Part shown: positions 8,652 to 17,174 of the stretch, piece by piece
Layout of the letters: every line of letters starts with the position of its first letter
Position numbering within the stretch: position 1 is the first letter of the stretch
NCBI GenBank assembly: GCA_903860195.1
Contig: CAIOPO010000067.1
Coordinates: 1 to 46,362, forward strand
DNA length: 46,362 bases
Direction: 5' to 3'
Source of the DNA: an uncultured Opitutia bacterium
Lineage (GTDB): Bacteria; Verrucomicrobiota; Verrucomicrobiia; Opitutales; UBA953
Made by a program: the position numbers and the translations under genes
The notes under the pieces: generated by a model
The model's input: the letters and a program-made list of their open reading frames with translations, nothing else
Databases searched by the model: none
What the model was told of the DNA's origin: nothing

Positions 8652-10982
8652 TCACTCCTGGGCCATCTGCCGCAACCTGCTCAAATCCAGCTTGCCCGTG
8701 CCCAATACGGGCACCGCGGGCACTTTCTTGAACACCTTCGGAATCCAGAGATTGGCAAGGCCGTCCTTCGCCAAGGCCTCCCGCACGGCATCCGGCTCGA
8801 TGTCACAGGTGTGCAACACGACCAGTTGCTCCCCCTTGACCGGATCCGAGGAGGCGGAGACGGCGAGGACCGGACCGGAGGTCTCGTCGGGGCGAAGCAC
8901 GCGACGCAAAGCCTCCTCGACCGTCCCATGCGGGACCATCTCTCCCCCGATCTTGGAAAAACGCGAGAGCCGGCCGGCGAGATGGAGGAAGCCGTGCTCG
9001 TCCAGACGGGCCAGGTCTCCGGTGCGGTACCATCCGTCCTGAAGCGCCTCGGAAGTGCGGGCGGGGTCGCCGAGGTAGCCGCAGAAGACGTTGGGTGCCC
9101 TCACCTCCAGGAGGCCAGTCGCGCCGGGAGGCAGCGTCGAACCGTCGTCGGGCGAAACCATCCTCACCGCCACGCCCATCACGGGACGTCCGACCGATCC
9201 GGCCACGCTGCCCTGCCAGAGTCCGCCGGGCGCCGAAGGGTCGGGACGATCAGGCACGTTGACCGAAAGGACGGGACTCGTCTCCGTGATTCCGTACCCC
9301 TCCAGCATGCGCACGTCGAGCTGGTCACGGAACGCTTCGGCGAGGTCCTGCGGACACTTCTCCGCACCCACCACGGCCCATTCGAGACTGGCGAAATCCT
9401 CCTTCGTCCCGCGGCGCAGATAGGGACGCAGGAAAGTGGGCGTGCCCACGACCACCGTGACCCTTTCCTCGCGGATCGCGCGGACGGCGGCCGCCGCGTC
9501 CAGCGGCGAAGGCAGGGTGACGAGCCGAACGGAACGGGAGAGCGCATACCAGACGCCCACCGTGAATCCGAAACTGTGGAAGACCGGCAGGCTGCTGAGC
9601 AGCACCGCGCCGTCGGGAAGGATGTCGGCATCCTCGATCTGCCGCATGTTGGCCAGGAGATTGCGGTGCGAGAGCACCACCCCCTTCGGCTCCCCTGAAC
9701 TGCCGCTGGTGAACAGCAGCGCGGCTTCGGCATCGCCGCCGACGGAAGGCACGCCGAGCAGGAAAGGCGACCAGGCGGCGGGAAAGACGCGCAGGACGGC
9801 CATCTTGAACGCGAGCCTCCAGCGCGGCGCCGCGCGGAGGGTCTCGGCGACGTCGCAGACATGGTCGCCCCAGGGGAAATCAGGCGCCTTCTCCGCGACC
9901 CGTGATCGGAAGGCCCCCGCGGTGACGAGCAGGTCCGTGCCGGCGCGACGGAGGCAGGAGGCGGCCTGCTCCCGTCCCAAGGTGAAGTTGAGGTTCACCG
10001 GCACCTTGCCGGCCATGAGACAGCCGAGGTTGGCGGCCGCGGCGCCGAGCCCCGGCGGCAGGACGATCGCCACCCTGGACGCCGCGGTTTCGGCACGGAG
10101 ACGGCGGGCGAACTCGGAGGCGAGCGCGAGCAGCAGCCCGCCGGAGACCTCGCGCCGATCGGCCGTGCGGTCGACCAGTACCGCGCGACCGGCCCTGGCG
10201 GCGATGCCGCGCACGACCTCACGGGCGAGACTTCCCTCCAGCGAAGGACGCATCGCGAAGGCCTCGGAGGCGAGCTCCAGCAGCCGCAGGCGCGTCGTCG
10301 CATGCTCCTCTCCGGAATAGGACCGGCCGACCGCCAACGCGACCGGGCGGGGGAAGTGCTTGGGGCGTTTCCAGAAGAACTTGCCGCCGCTGAAGCTGAA
10401 GACGGAACCCCAGAGGCCGTCGATGGCCATGGGCAGGATCGGCACGGAGGCGCGCCGGGCGATGAGCTCGAAGCCCCGGCGCAGCTCCTGGACGCCGCCG
10501 TTGCGGGTGACGTGCCCTTCCGGGAAGATGCAGACGAGCTCGCCGGACTTGAGCGCGTCGGCGGCCCGCTGCACCGCCTCCTTGGCCTTGTCCCCCGCGA
10601 CCGGTATCGTGCCCATCATGCGCATGATCCACCGCATCGAACGCATCCGTTCGAAACCCTCCCAGGAGAGGAACCTGACGGGGCGGTCAAGGGCGACGCC
10701 GATGATGACCACGTCCACGTAGGAGACGTGGTTGCAGACCACGAGCGCTCCGCCCTCACGGGGGACGTTCTCGAGACCCTTCACCCTGAGACGGTAGAAG
10801 ACCTTCGTGAACATCCAGCACAACGTCCGCACGGCGCAGTAACCGGGACCCATCGAGGGATGGCGTCCGGGAAGTCGGAACAGAAAGAGGACCAGGAAGG
10901 AGACCAGGATGAGCGCCAGCAGCCCCGCGAACGCGAGCGTCAGGACGGCGAGGCTCCTTCCGAGGAGTTCAAAGGCGTTCAC
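8652..10982 (-). CDS. Bifunctional acyltransferase (PlsC) / acyl-ACP synthetase (Aas-like)
   Basis: A 776-residue membrane-associated fusion. After an N-terminal hydrophobic segment (about 11-36) comes a PlsC-type acyltransferase domain with NHVSYVD (84-90) and FPEGHVTR (153-160). The second half is an AMP-forming acyl-CoA/acyl-ACP synthetase with LLFTSGSSGEPKGVVLSHRN, GYGITETSPV and WYRTGDLARLDEHGF. This domain order is that of E. coli Aas, which reacylates 2-acyl lysophospholipids in the inner membrane. No major-facilitator lysophospholipid flippase is fused to it, unlike in some homologues. The start is GTG at 10982. Its 5' end is divergent from the peptide transporter operon with an 89-base gap, which must hold both promoters; I see no clear promoter hexamers there. 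Confidence 0.87.
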   Translation of the reverse strand: MNAFELLGRSLAVLTLAFAGLLALILVSFLVLFLFRLPGRHPSMGPGYCAVRTLCWMFTKVFYRLRVKGLENVPREGGALVVCNHVSYVDVVIIGVALDRPVRFLSWEGFERMRSMRWIMRMMGTIPVAGDKAKEAVQRAADALKSGELVCIFPEGHVTRNGGVQELRRGFELIARRASVPILPMAIDGLWGSVFSFSGGKFFWKRPKHFPRPVALAVGRSYSGEEHATTRLRLLELASEAFAMRPSLEGSLAREVVRGIAARAGRAVLVDRTADRREVSGGLLLALASEFARRLRAETAASRVAIVLPPGLGAAAANLGCLMAGKVPVNLNFTLGREQAASCLRRAGTDLLVTAGAFRSRVAEKAPDFPWGDHVCDVAETLRAAPRWRLAFKMAVLRVFPAAWSPFLLGVPSVGGDAEAALLFTSGSSGEPKGVVLSHRNLLANMRQIEDADILPDGAVLLSSLPVFHSFGFTVGVWYALSRSVRLVTLPSPLDAAAAVRAIREERVTVVVGTPTFLRPYLRRGTKEDFASLEWAVVGAEKCPQDLAEAFRDQLDVRMLEGYGITETSPVLSVNVPDRPDPSAPGGLWQGSVAGSVGRPVMGVAVRMVSPDDGSTLPPGATGLLEVRAPNVFCGYLGDPARTSEALQDGWYRTGDLARLDEHGFLHLAGRLSRFSKIGGEMVPHGTVEEALRRVLRPDETSGPVLAVSASSDPVKGEQLVVLHTCDIEPDAVREALAKDGLANLWIPKVFKKVPAVPVLGTGKLDLSRLRQMAQE

Positions 10983-11071
10983 CAGGCCAAGATGACCCCG
11001 CCGACCTCCGGGGCAAGCGAGTCCTTAAGGGTTGAAAAGCCCGTGGTCTCGGATGCCCTTGCGGAGACCCC

Positions 11072-12325
11072 ATGCGCGACTACGTCCTCCGACGTCTGCT
11101 GCTGGTCCCACTGACTTTCGTGGGCATCACCTTCGTGACCTTCTGCTTCACGAGGTTCGTGCCGGGCGGCCCCATCGAGCGGGCCATGGCGGAACGTCAG
11201 CAGGCCGAACAGAAGCGCAGCTCAGTGGGCGCCCGCCCCAGCGGTCCAGCGTCTCCGGAGGAATTGGACAATCTCCGCCGCCGTTACGGCTTCGACCGCC
11301 CGCTCATCGAAGCCTATGCCATCTGGCTGGGCGCCTGGCCCGGACCGGCCGACTGGACGGTGACCCGTCTCGACGCCAAGACCGGCAAGGCGACCGTCGA
11401 AGTGAAGGACGCGGAATCGGCCGGCGGCATCCGCAGGCTGAACGTCAGTTCGGAAAAAGGCGCGCTGCACGTCACGGGCCCCGAAGGCGCCCCGGCCGAA
11501 GGCTGGTCGGCGGAGGACGCGCCGCTGCCCGACGACCCCTCACGTGAGCGCCGCGTGCTCGTGCACCGCCGCGCCTTCCACGGCGTGCTGCAGCTCGAGC
11601 TGGGCGACTCCGCGGTCAGCGACCGGCCCGTCTGGGACGAGATCGGCTCGCGCATTCCCTTGTCCGCATGGTTCGGGCTGCTCTCCCTGGCGCTCGCCTA
11701 CGGGATCTCCCTGCCCCTCGGCGTGGCCAAGGCGCTCCGCAAGGACGGAGTCTTCGACCGTACGACCTCCTACGCGCTGATCGTGCTCTACTCCATCCCG
11801 GGGCTGGCCCTGGCCGTGGCCCTCCGCAACAAGCTCGCCTACGGGCTCGGCTGGTTTCCCAGCAAAGGCTTCGACTGGGAGCGGCTCGACTGGGCCGGGC
11901 GCATCGACCACACCGTCCTGCCCCTGGCCTGCATGACCGTCGGATCGTTCACCGCGCTGACGCTCTTCACGCGCAACAGCCTGCTGGACAACCTGGCCGC
12001 CGACTTCGTCCGCACCGCGCGGGCGAAAGGGCTGGGCTGGCGTCGCGTGGTGACGGTCCACGCGCTGCGCAACTCGCTGATTCCGCTGGCCGCGACCGTC
12101 GGCGGCAACCTCGGCTTCTTCCTCACCGGCTCCTTCCTGATCGAAGTCACCTTCAACATCCCCGGCATCGGCCTGCTGGGATATGACGCCATGGTCCACC
12201 GCGACTTCCCCGTCTTCCTCGGCCTGCTCACCCTTTCCAGCCTGGCGATGCTTCTCGGCAACATCGTCTCCGACCTCTGCGTGGCCGCCGCCGACCCGCG
12301 CATCCGCTTCGACCGGGAACGATGA
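11072..12325 (+). CDS. yejB: Peptide ABC transporter permease, YejB-like, with large periplasmic insert
   Basis: A 417-residue inner-membrane permease. The first segment (MRDYVLRRLLLVPLTFVGIT) and the C-terminal part (TGSFLIEVTFNIPGIGLLGY, HRDFPVFLGLL, NIVSDL, DPRIRF) closely follow the YejB type of oligopeptide permease, and the coupling loop ARAKGLGWRRVVTVHALRN is intact. YejB is normally about 365 residues; here roughly residues 88-168, between RYGFDRPLIEAYAIWLGAW and AFHGVLQLELGDS, form an extra block in the first periplasmic loop. A weak GGAG lies 5 bases before the ATG. The stop overlaps the next start (ATGA), the first of a chain of overlapping or closely spaced genes. The likely role is import of peptides or peptide-like compounds. 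Confidence 0.9.
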   Translation: MRDYVLRRLLLVPLTFVGITFVTFCFTRFVPGGPIERAMAERQQAEQKRSSVGARPSGPASPEELDNLRRRYGFDRPLIEAYAIWLGAWPGPADWTVTRLDAKTGKATVEVKDAESAGGIRRLNVSSEKGALHVTGPEGAPAEGWSAEDAPLPDDPSRERRVLVHRRAFHGVLQLELGDSAVSDRPVWDEIGSRIPLSAWFGLLSLALAYGISLPLGVAKALRKDGVFDRTTSYALIVLYSIPGLALAVALRNKLAYGLGWFPSKGFDWERLDWAGRIDHTVLPLACMTVGSFTALTLFTRNSLLDNLAADFVRTARAKGLGWRRVVTVHALRNSLIPLAATVGGNLGFFLTGSFLIEVTFNIPGIGLLGYDAMVHRDFPVFLGLLTLSSLAMLLGNIVSDLCVAAADPRIRFDRER

Positions 12326-13608
12326 GCTTCATCGACCCCCTCACCCGCCGACGCCTCGAGCGTTTCCGCTCCTCACGGACCGCTTGGTTCTCATGCCTCG
12401 CCCTGACTTTGCTTACGGTCCTGGCCGCGCTCGGTCCGGTCCTCGTCGGCAGCCGGGCGCTGGTCGTGAGCACCGAGCGAGGACTCCGCTTCCCCGTGTT
12501 CGCGGGCTTCATCCCGTCCGAGGAGTTCGGTCTGGGCGGCAAGCAGGAGCCCGACTACCGGATTCTCGACGAAAGACTCCGCAAGGAAGGGCGCGGATGG
12601 GCCGTGATGCCGCCCGTCCCCTTCGCCCCGGAGCAGGTCTGCGAGGTGCTGCCCAGGGCTTTCCTCTCCGAAGACGGAAGGTGGTGCGACCCGCGCGGTC
12701 CGATCGCCGAGGGGCGCATCTTCACCCTCGCGCCCGACGGCTCCCGCCTCCGCTCATGGTATGTCGTCGACGGCCGTCTCCACGGCGAGGCCCGTCGTCT
12801 GGAACGTGGCGTCACCGTCGGCCGTGTTCGCTTCGCGGACGGCAAGGCGCTGTCGGTTCCGCCGGGCGAGGAATCCGCCTGGACTCCCTCGGGCGACGTC
12901 CGCACCCAGGTGCCCTCGCCCTGCCCGCCCGGCCTCGACGGCCATTGGCTCGGGACCGACGAATCCGGGCACGACGTCCTGGCCCGACTCTTCGGAGGCT
13001 TCCGGCTGCTTCTGGCCTCCGCCCTCGTCTTCGTCCCGGCGGTCTACCTCGTCGGACTGCTCCTCGGCGGCGCCATGGGCTATTTCGGCGGACGCTTCGA
13101 CATGATCCTGCAGCGCGTCATGGAGATCTGGTCCAACGTCCCCTTCCTTTACGCCATCATCTTCCTCGCAAGCCTCCTCGAGCCGTCCCTCGCGCTGCTG
13201 TCCCTGCTGCTCGTGGCCTTCTCCTGGATCGGCCTCGCCCAGCAGTTGCGCGCGTCCGCCTACCAGGCGGCGGCGAAGGATTACGTGACCGCGTCCCGCG
13301 CGCTCGGCGCCGGGCATTTCCGCATCATCTGGCGGCACGTCCTCCCGAACTGCGCCACGGTGATACTGACCACCCTGCCCTTCAGCCTCCACGGGCTCAT
13401 CTTCTCCCTCTCCTCCTTGGACTACCTCGGATTCGGACTGCCTCCGACCGAACCCTCCTGGGGCGAACTGCTGCGTCAGGCGAACGAGAATCCGGCCGCC
13501 TGGTGGATCCTCGTGCCGACGGTGGGATGCCTCGTCGGCCTAATGGTCCTGATCAACGCCGTCGGCGAGGGGCTCCAGGACGCCTTTGACCTCAAGCGCA
13601 ACCGATGA
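12322..13608 (+). CDS. yejE: Peptide ABC transporter permease, YejE-like, with large periplasmic insert
   Basis: A 428-residue inner-membrane permease that pairs with the YejB-like subunit. YejE-type features are FPVFAGFIPSEEFG, GWAVMPPVPFAPE and WLGTDESGHDVLARLFGGFR, followed by five hydrophobic segments and the coupling loop SRALGAGHFRIIWRHVLPN. YejE is usually about 340 residues. The excess lies mainly at residues 112-196, between the EVLP and PSPCPPGLDGHWLGTD segments, and contains short Gly-rich turns such as YVVDGRLHGEARRLE that look like a small beta-meander. It overlaps its neighbours by 4 bases at each end (ATGA). Expansion of the same periplasmic loop in both permease subunits suggests a contact with the binding protein or another partner (inference). 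Confidence 0.9.
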   Translation: MSFIDPLTRRRLERFRSSRTAWFSCLALTLLTVLAALGPVLVGSRALVVSTERGLRFPVFAGFIPSEEFGLGGKQEPDYRILDERLRKEGRGWAVMPPVPFAPEQVCEVLPRAFLSEDGRWCDPRGPIAEGRIFTLAPDGSRLRSWYVVDGRLHGEARRLERGVTVGRVRFADGKALSVPPGEESAWTPSGDVRTQVPSPCPPGLDGHWLGTDESGHDVLARLFGGFRLLLASALVFVPAVYLVGLLLGGAMGYFGGRFDMILQRVMEIWSNVPFLYAIIFLASLLEPSLALLSLLLVAFSWIGLAQQLRASAYQAAAKDYVTASRALGAGHFRIIWRHVLPNCATVILTTLPFSLHGLIFSLSSLDYLGFGLPPTEPSWGELLRQANENPAAWWILVPTVGCLVGLMVLINAVGEGLQDAFDLKRNR

Positions 13609-15488
13609 CCCGCCTCCTCGCACTCCTGCTGGCCGGCGCCTGCGCCGCCGCCGACGTCCCCAAGGATGAACGGGCGGAGGCTTTCTACCGCTCCTTGCCG
13701 GATTTCTTCCGGTTCGCGCAACCGTCCGACCTGCCGCGCGACCTCGTCTGGAAGGACGGAGCGGAACAGCGTGAGTTCGCCGACCCCGCGGCGGTGCGGG
13801 GCGGCGCGCTCCGCCTGTTCACGCCGTCGACGCCGCCGACCCTGCGGCGCGTCGGCCCCAACGCGAACAACGGCTTCCGTGGCGAACTTTACGACCAGAA
13901 CGACTTCGGCCTGCTTTCCGCGCACCCCGAGACCGAGGAACCCATCCCCGGGCTCGCGCTGAGCTGGGCGGTCTCGGCCGACGGCATGACGGCCTACTTC
14001 CGCCTGGATCCGGAGGCCCGTTTCACGGACGGACAGCCGGTGACCGCGGACGACTACCTGTTCACCTTCTACTTCCACCGCTCCCCGTGGGCGAACGCGG
14101 AATGGTACGCCGACTACTACTCGCGCGAATTCGCGGGCATCACCAAATACGACGACCACACCATCGCGGTGCATGCGCCCCGCAAACGCCCCTACCAGCT
14201 GGAATGGCTCGGCGGCCTCCGCCCCACCCCGCGCGGTTTCTTCCGTGACTTCGGACCGGACTACGAACGCAAGTACAACGACCGCTTCCATCCGACCACG
14301 GGCGCCTACGAAGTGCGAGCGGACGGCTTCCGCCGGGAGAGGTCCGTCACGTTGAGCCGAGTCAAGGAATGGTGGGGCGACCGGCGGCGCTTCTACCGGC
14401 ACCGGTACAATCCGGATGAGATCGTGTACACGGTCATCCGTGACGTCGACGCCGCCTACCAGACGCTCCTGGCGGGGGAGATCGACTACATGCCGGTCAA
14501 CATGCCCCGTTACTGGTACGGAACGAACGAGAAGGAGCCCTACCTGAAGGGCTACCTGACCAAGGCGCAGTTCTTCAACGACATCCCCCGGCCGCCCTAC
14601 GGCCTCTACCTCAACACGCTGCGTCCGCCGCTCGACCAGCGGGACATAAGGGTCGGATTGCAGCACGCCACCGACTGGCAGCGCGTCCTCGACGGCTTCT
14701 ACCGCGGCGACTACGAACGGCTGAACCAGTTTTCAGAAGGACTGGGCAAGTTCACCGACCCGACGATCCGGGCCCGGCAGTACAGTCCCGAACTGGCCCG
14801 CGCCGCCTTCGCCCGGGCGGGCTTTGAGCGCGAAGGTCCGGACGGCATCCTGACCGACGCCGACGGCCGACGGCTCTCCTTCCGGCTCACCTTCGACACG
14901 TCGGACCGCAGGAAATACCTGGCGACCCTGGTGGAGTCCGCCCGCCGATGCGGAGTCGAGTTCAGGCCCGAGACCCTCGAGCACACCACCATGTACCGCA
15001 AGGTCATGGAGAAGAACCATGACATCTGCTTCTGGGCCTGGTCGGTCTCCAGCCGCCTGCCCCAGCTGTGGGAATCGCACCATTCGGACAACGCCGTGGA
15101 CGTGCTGCCGGACGGACGCAGGACTCCGAAGCGCCAGACCAACAACATCACCGGCATCTCGAACCCCGAACTGGACCGGCTCATCGACCGCTTCCGCGTC
15201 GCGACCGAGGAGCAGGAGATGGTGGACCTCTCCCATCGCATGCAGCGCCTCATGCACGAAGAGGCCGACTTCATCCCCGGGTTCAAAGTGCCCGGCTACC
15301 GCATCGCGCACTGGAGCTGGATGCGTTTCCCCGCCGGCTTCGACGTGCGCTCCTCGGAGGACCCCGCCGGCTTCGGCCTTTTCTGGCTCGACCCCGCGGC
15401 CCGGGAGAAGGACCTCAAGGAATTCCGCGCCGGCCTGCGGCGCGGAGCGCCCCGGACGGAGATCCATGACCGTTGGCGGGGCGACTGA
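13605..15488 (+). CDS. yejA: Peptide ABC transporter substrate-binding protein, YejA-like (family 5)
   Basis: A 627-residue exported solute-binding protein. The signal peptide (MTRLLALLLAGACAAADVPK) has a Cys, but its context is not a convincing lipobox, so a soluble periplasmic protein is likely. The family 5 core is recognisable from GGALRLFTPSTPPTLRRVGP, then PIPGLALSWAVSADGMTAYF and RLDPEARFTDGQPVTADDYL, the usual peptide-binding-protein entry motif. Length fits the YejA/OppA group (about 600). An N-terminal stretch before the core (residues 20-60, FYRSLPDFFRFAQPSDLPRD) is less typical. The start overlaps yejE by ATGA; a gap of 34 bases follows before the first ATPase. Ligand identity cannot be read from the sequence. 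Confidence 0.9.
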   Translation: MTRLLALLLAGACAAADVPKDERAEAFYRSLPDFFRFAQPSDLPRDLVWKDGAEQREFADPAAVRGGALRLFTPSTPPTLRRVGPNANNGFRGELYDQNDFGLLSAHPETEEPIPGLALSWAVSADGMTAYFRLDPEARFTDGQPVTADDYLFTFYFHRSPWANAEWYADYYSREFAGITKYDDHTIAVHAPRKRPYQLEWLGGLRPTPRGFFRDFGPDYERKYNDRFHPTTGAYEVRADGFRRERSVTLSRVKEWWGDRRRFYRHRYNPDEIVYTVIRDVDAAYQTLLAGEIDYMPVNMPRYWYGTNEKEPYLKGYLTKAQFFNDIPRPPYGLYLNTLRPPLDQRDIRVGLQHATDWQRVLDGFYRGDYERLNQFSEGLGKFTDPTIRARQYSPELARAAFARAGFEREGPDGILTDADGRRLSFRLTFDTSDRRKYLATLVESARRCGVEFRPETLEHTTMYRKVMEKNHDICFWAWSVSSRLPQLWESHHSDNAVDVLPDGRRTPKRQTNNITGISNPELDRLIDRFRVATEEQEMVDLSHRMQRLMHEEADFIPGFKVPGYRIAHWSWMRFPAGFDVRSSEDPAGFGLFWLDPAAREKDLKEFRAGLRRGAPRTEIHDRWRGD

Positions 15489-15522
15489 TTCTGACTTCCC
15501 CCTGAGCCCGCCCTGCCCCACG

Positions 15523-16374
15523 ATGCCGTCCATGTCCTCCGAGCCGCTCCTGCAGGTACGCGACCTGGGCGTGACCTTCCGCTCCGGCTCCCGCACCACC
15601 GTCGCGGCGACCGGCGTCAGCTTCGACCTGGGAGCCGGCGAAGTCCTGGCGGTGGTCGGCGAATCAGGCTCGGGCAAATCGGTCTCCTCCCTCGCGCTGA
15701 CGGGACTGCTTCCGCCGCCGCCCGCCTGCGTCGTGACCGGCTCCGCCAAGCTTTCCGGCGTCGAACTGATCGGCATGGACGAAGCCTCCCTCTCCCGGGT
15801 CCGCGGCCGGCGCATCGCCTACATCTTCCAGGAGCCGGGAACTTCGCTCAATCCCGTCTACGACATCGGCTTCCAGATCGGGGAGGCCGTGCGGCTGCAC
15901 CGTCCGGACAAGAAGGACGTCGCCGCCGCGGTCCGACGCGCCCTTGAGGACGTCAGGATCGACGACCCGGGACGCGTCGCCCGCAGCTATCCGCACGAGC
16001 TTTCCGGCGGCATGCAGCAGCGGGCCATGATCGCCATGGCGCTCGCCTGCCGCCCCGACGTCCTCGTCGCCGACGAACCCACCACGGCCCTGGACGTCAC
16101 CATCCAGAAGGAGATCATGGACCTTCTGGCCAGGATCCGCGCCGAGAAGCGCATGGCCATCCTGCTCATCACCCACAACTTCGGGATCGTCGCCAGCTTC
16201 GCCGACCACGTGCAGGTGATGCGCAACGGACGGATCGTCGAGCACGGCCGCACCGCCGAAGTGATGGGTTCGCCGCGGGACGACTACACCCGCGGACTGA
16301 TCGCCTGCATTCCCCGGCTAGGCCAGAGAAGGCGCCGGCTCACCACGCTCAGGGAGGAGCTCCGCCCGCGATGA
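15523..16374 (+). CDS. Peptide ABC transporter ATP-binding protein (DppD/OppD type)
   Basis: A 283-residue ABC ATPase. Walker A is GESGSGKS (about 46-53), the signature is LSGGMQQR, and Walker B is DVLVADEPTTALD. In E. coli the two ATPase halves of this transporter are fused as YejF; here they are separate genes, of which this is the first. The start at ATG 15523 gives MPSMSSEPLLQVRDLGVTF; ATG 15532 three codons later is an alternative. The C-terminus is somewhat shorter than typical OppD (about 320) and ends in a basic segment (RRRRLTTLREELRPR), so the usual Cys-rich oligopeptide-family tail is missing. Its stop overlaps the second ATPase start by ATGA. Confidence 0.92.
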   Translation: MPSMSSEPLLQVRDLGVTFRSGSRTTVAATGVSFDLGAGEVLAVVGESGSGKSVSSLALTGLLPPPPACVVTGSAKLSGVELIGMDEASLSRVRGRRIAYIFQEPGTSLNPVYDIGFQIGEAVRLHRPDKKDVAAAVRRALEDVRIDDPGRVARSYPHELSGGMQQRAMIAMALACRPDVLVADEPTTALDVTIQKEIMDLLARIRAEKRMAILLITHNFGIVASFADHVQVMRNGRIVEHGRTAEVMGSPRDDYTRGLIACIPRLGQRRRRLTTLREELRPR

Positions 16375-17174
16375 AGGAGACGCCCCGGCCATTGCTCGAG
16401 GTGCGCGACCTGGCCGTGCACTACCCGGTGCGGGCGCCCTGGTTCTTCCTGCCCGCCCCCGCGCCCAAGAAGGCCGTCGACGGCGTGAGCTTCACCGTGC
16501 CCCGCGGCAAGACCGTCGGCGTGGTCGGGGAATCGGGCTCCGGCAAGAGCACCACCGGCAAGGCGGTCATTCGCCTCGCTCCCGTGACGCGCGGCGCGAT
16601 CGTCTACGACGGCACCGACCTGACCGCGCTGGGCGCGGACGGCTTCCATCCGTACCGCAAGAAGATCCAGATGATCTTCCAGGACCCGTACAACTCCCTC
16701 AACCCTCGCACCGACGTGTTCGGGATACTTTCCGAACCCCTGGAGATCCACTTCCCCGGCATGTCGCGGTCCGAACGCGAGTCCCGCTGCGAAGCGCTCC
16801 TCAAGGGAGTGCAGCTGACCGGTGACGACCTCCGCAAGCACCCGCATGAGTTCTCCGGAGGCCAGCGTCAGCGCATCGGCATCGCGCGGGCCCTCGCCGT
16901 CCAGCCCGAACTCATCATCTGTGACGAGCCGGTCTCCGCCCTGGACGTCTCGGTGCAGGCGGAAGTCGTGAACCTCCTGCAGGACCTGCAGGAGAGCCTC
17001 GGACTCACCTACCTCTTCATCGGCCATGACCTGGCCGTGATCGAACATGTCAGCGATCACGTGCTGGTGATGAACGCCGGCAGGATCGTGGAACAGGGGC
17101 CGCCCGAGAGCATCCTCCAGGACCCCAAGGAAGAGTACACGCGGCGGCTCCTCGCCGCGGTGCCGAGGTTCTGA
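16371..17174 (+). CDS. Peptide ABC transporter ATP-binding protein (DppF/OppF type)
   Basis: A 267-residue ABC ATPase forming the second nucleotide-binding subunit. Walker A is GESGSGKS (about 53-60), the signature FSGGQRQRIGIARAL and Walker B ELIICDEPVSALDVSVQ are intact, and the H-loop lies in FIGHDLAVIEHVSDH. The OppF-type sequence DGVSFTVPRGKTVGVVG precedes Walker A, and QMIFQDPYNSLNPR forms the Q-loop. The protein ends at LLAAVPRF, earlier than most family members (about 320 residues), so the C-terminal dimerisation tail is reduced. The stop TGA shares its last base with the ATG of the exosortase gene (TGATG), which couples transporter and exosortase translation. Confidence 0.93.
   Translation: MKETPRPLLEVRDLAVHYPVRAPWFFLPAPAPKKAVDGVSFTVPRGKTVGVVGESGSGKSTTGKAVIRLAPVTRGAIVYDGTDLTALGADGFHPYRKKIQMIFQDPYNSLNPRTDVFGILSEPLEIHFPGMSRSERESRCEALLKGVQLTGDDLRKHPHEFSGGQRQRIGIARALAVQPELIICDEPVSALDVSVQAEVVNLLQDLQESLGLTYLFIGHDLAVIEHVSDHVLVMNAGRIVEQGPPESILQDPKEEYTRRLLAAVPRF

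Noticed and set aside
7893-9698. A 601-residue open frame antisense to glgP and the acyltransferase/synthetase gene
   Set aside because: It spans the junction of two well-supported genes and has His/Arg/Gly-rich composition with no domain.
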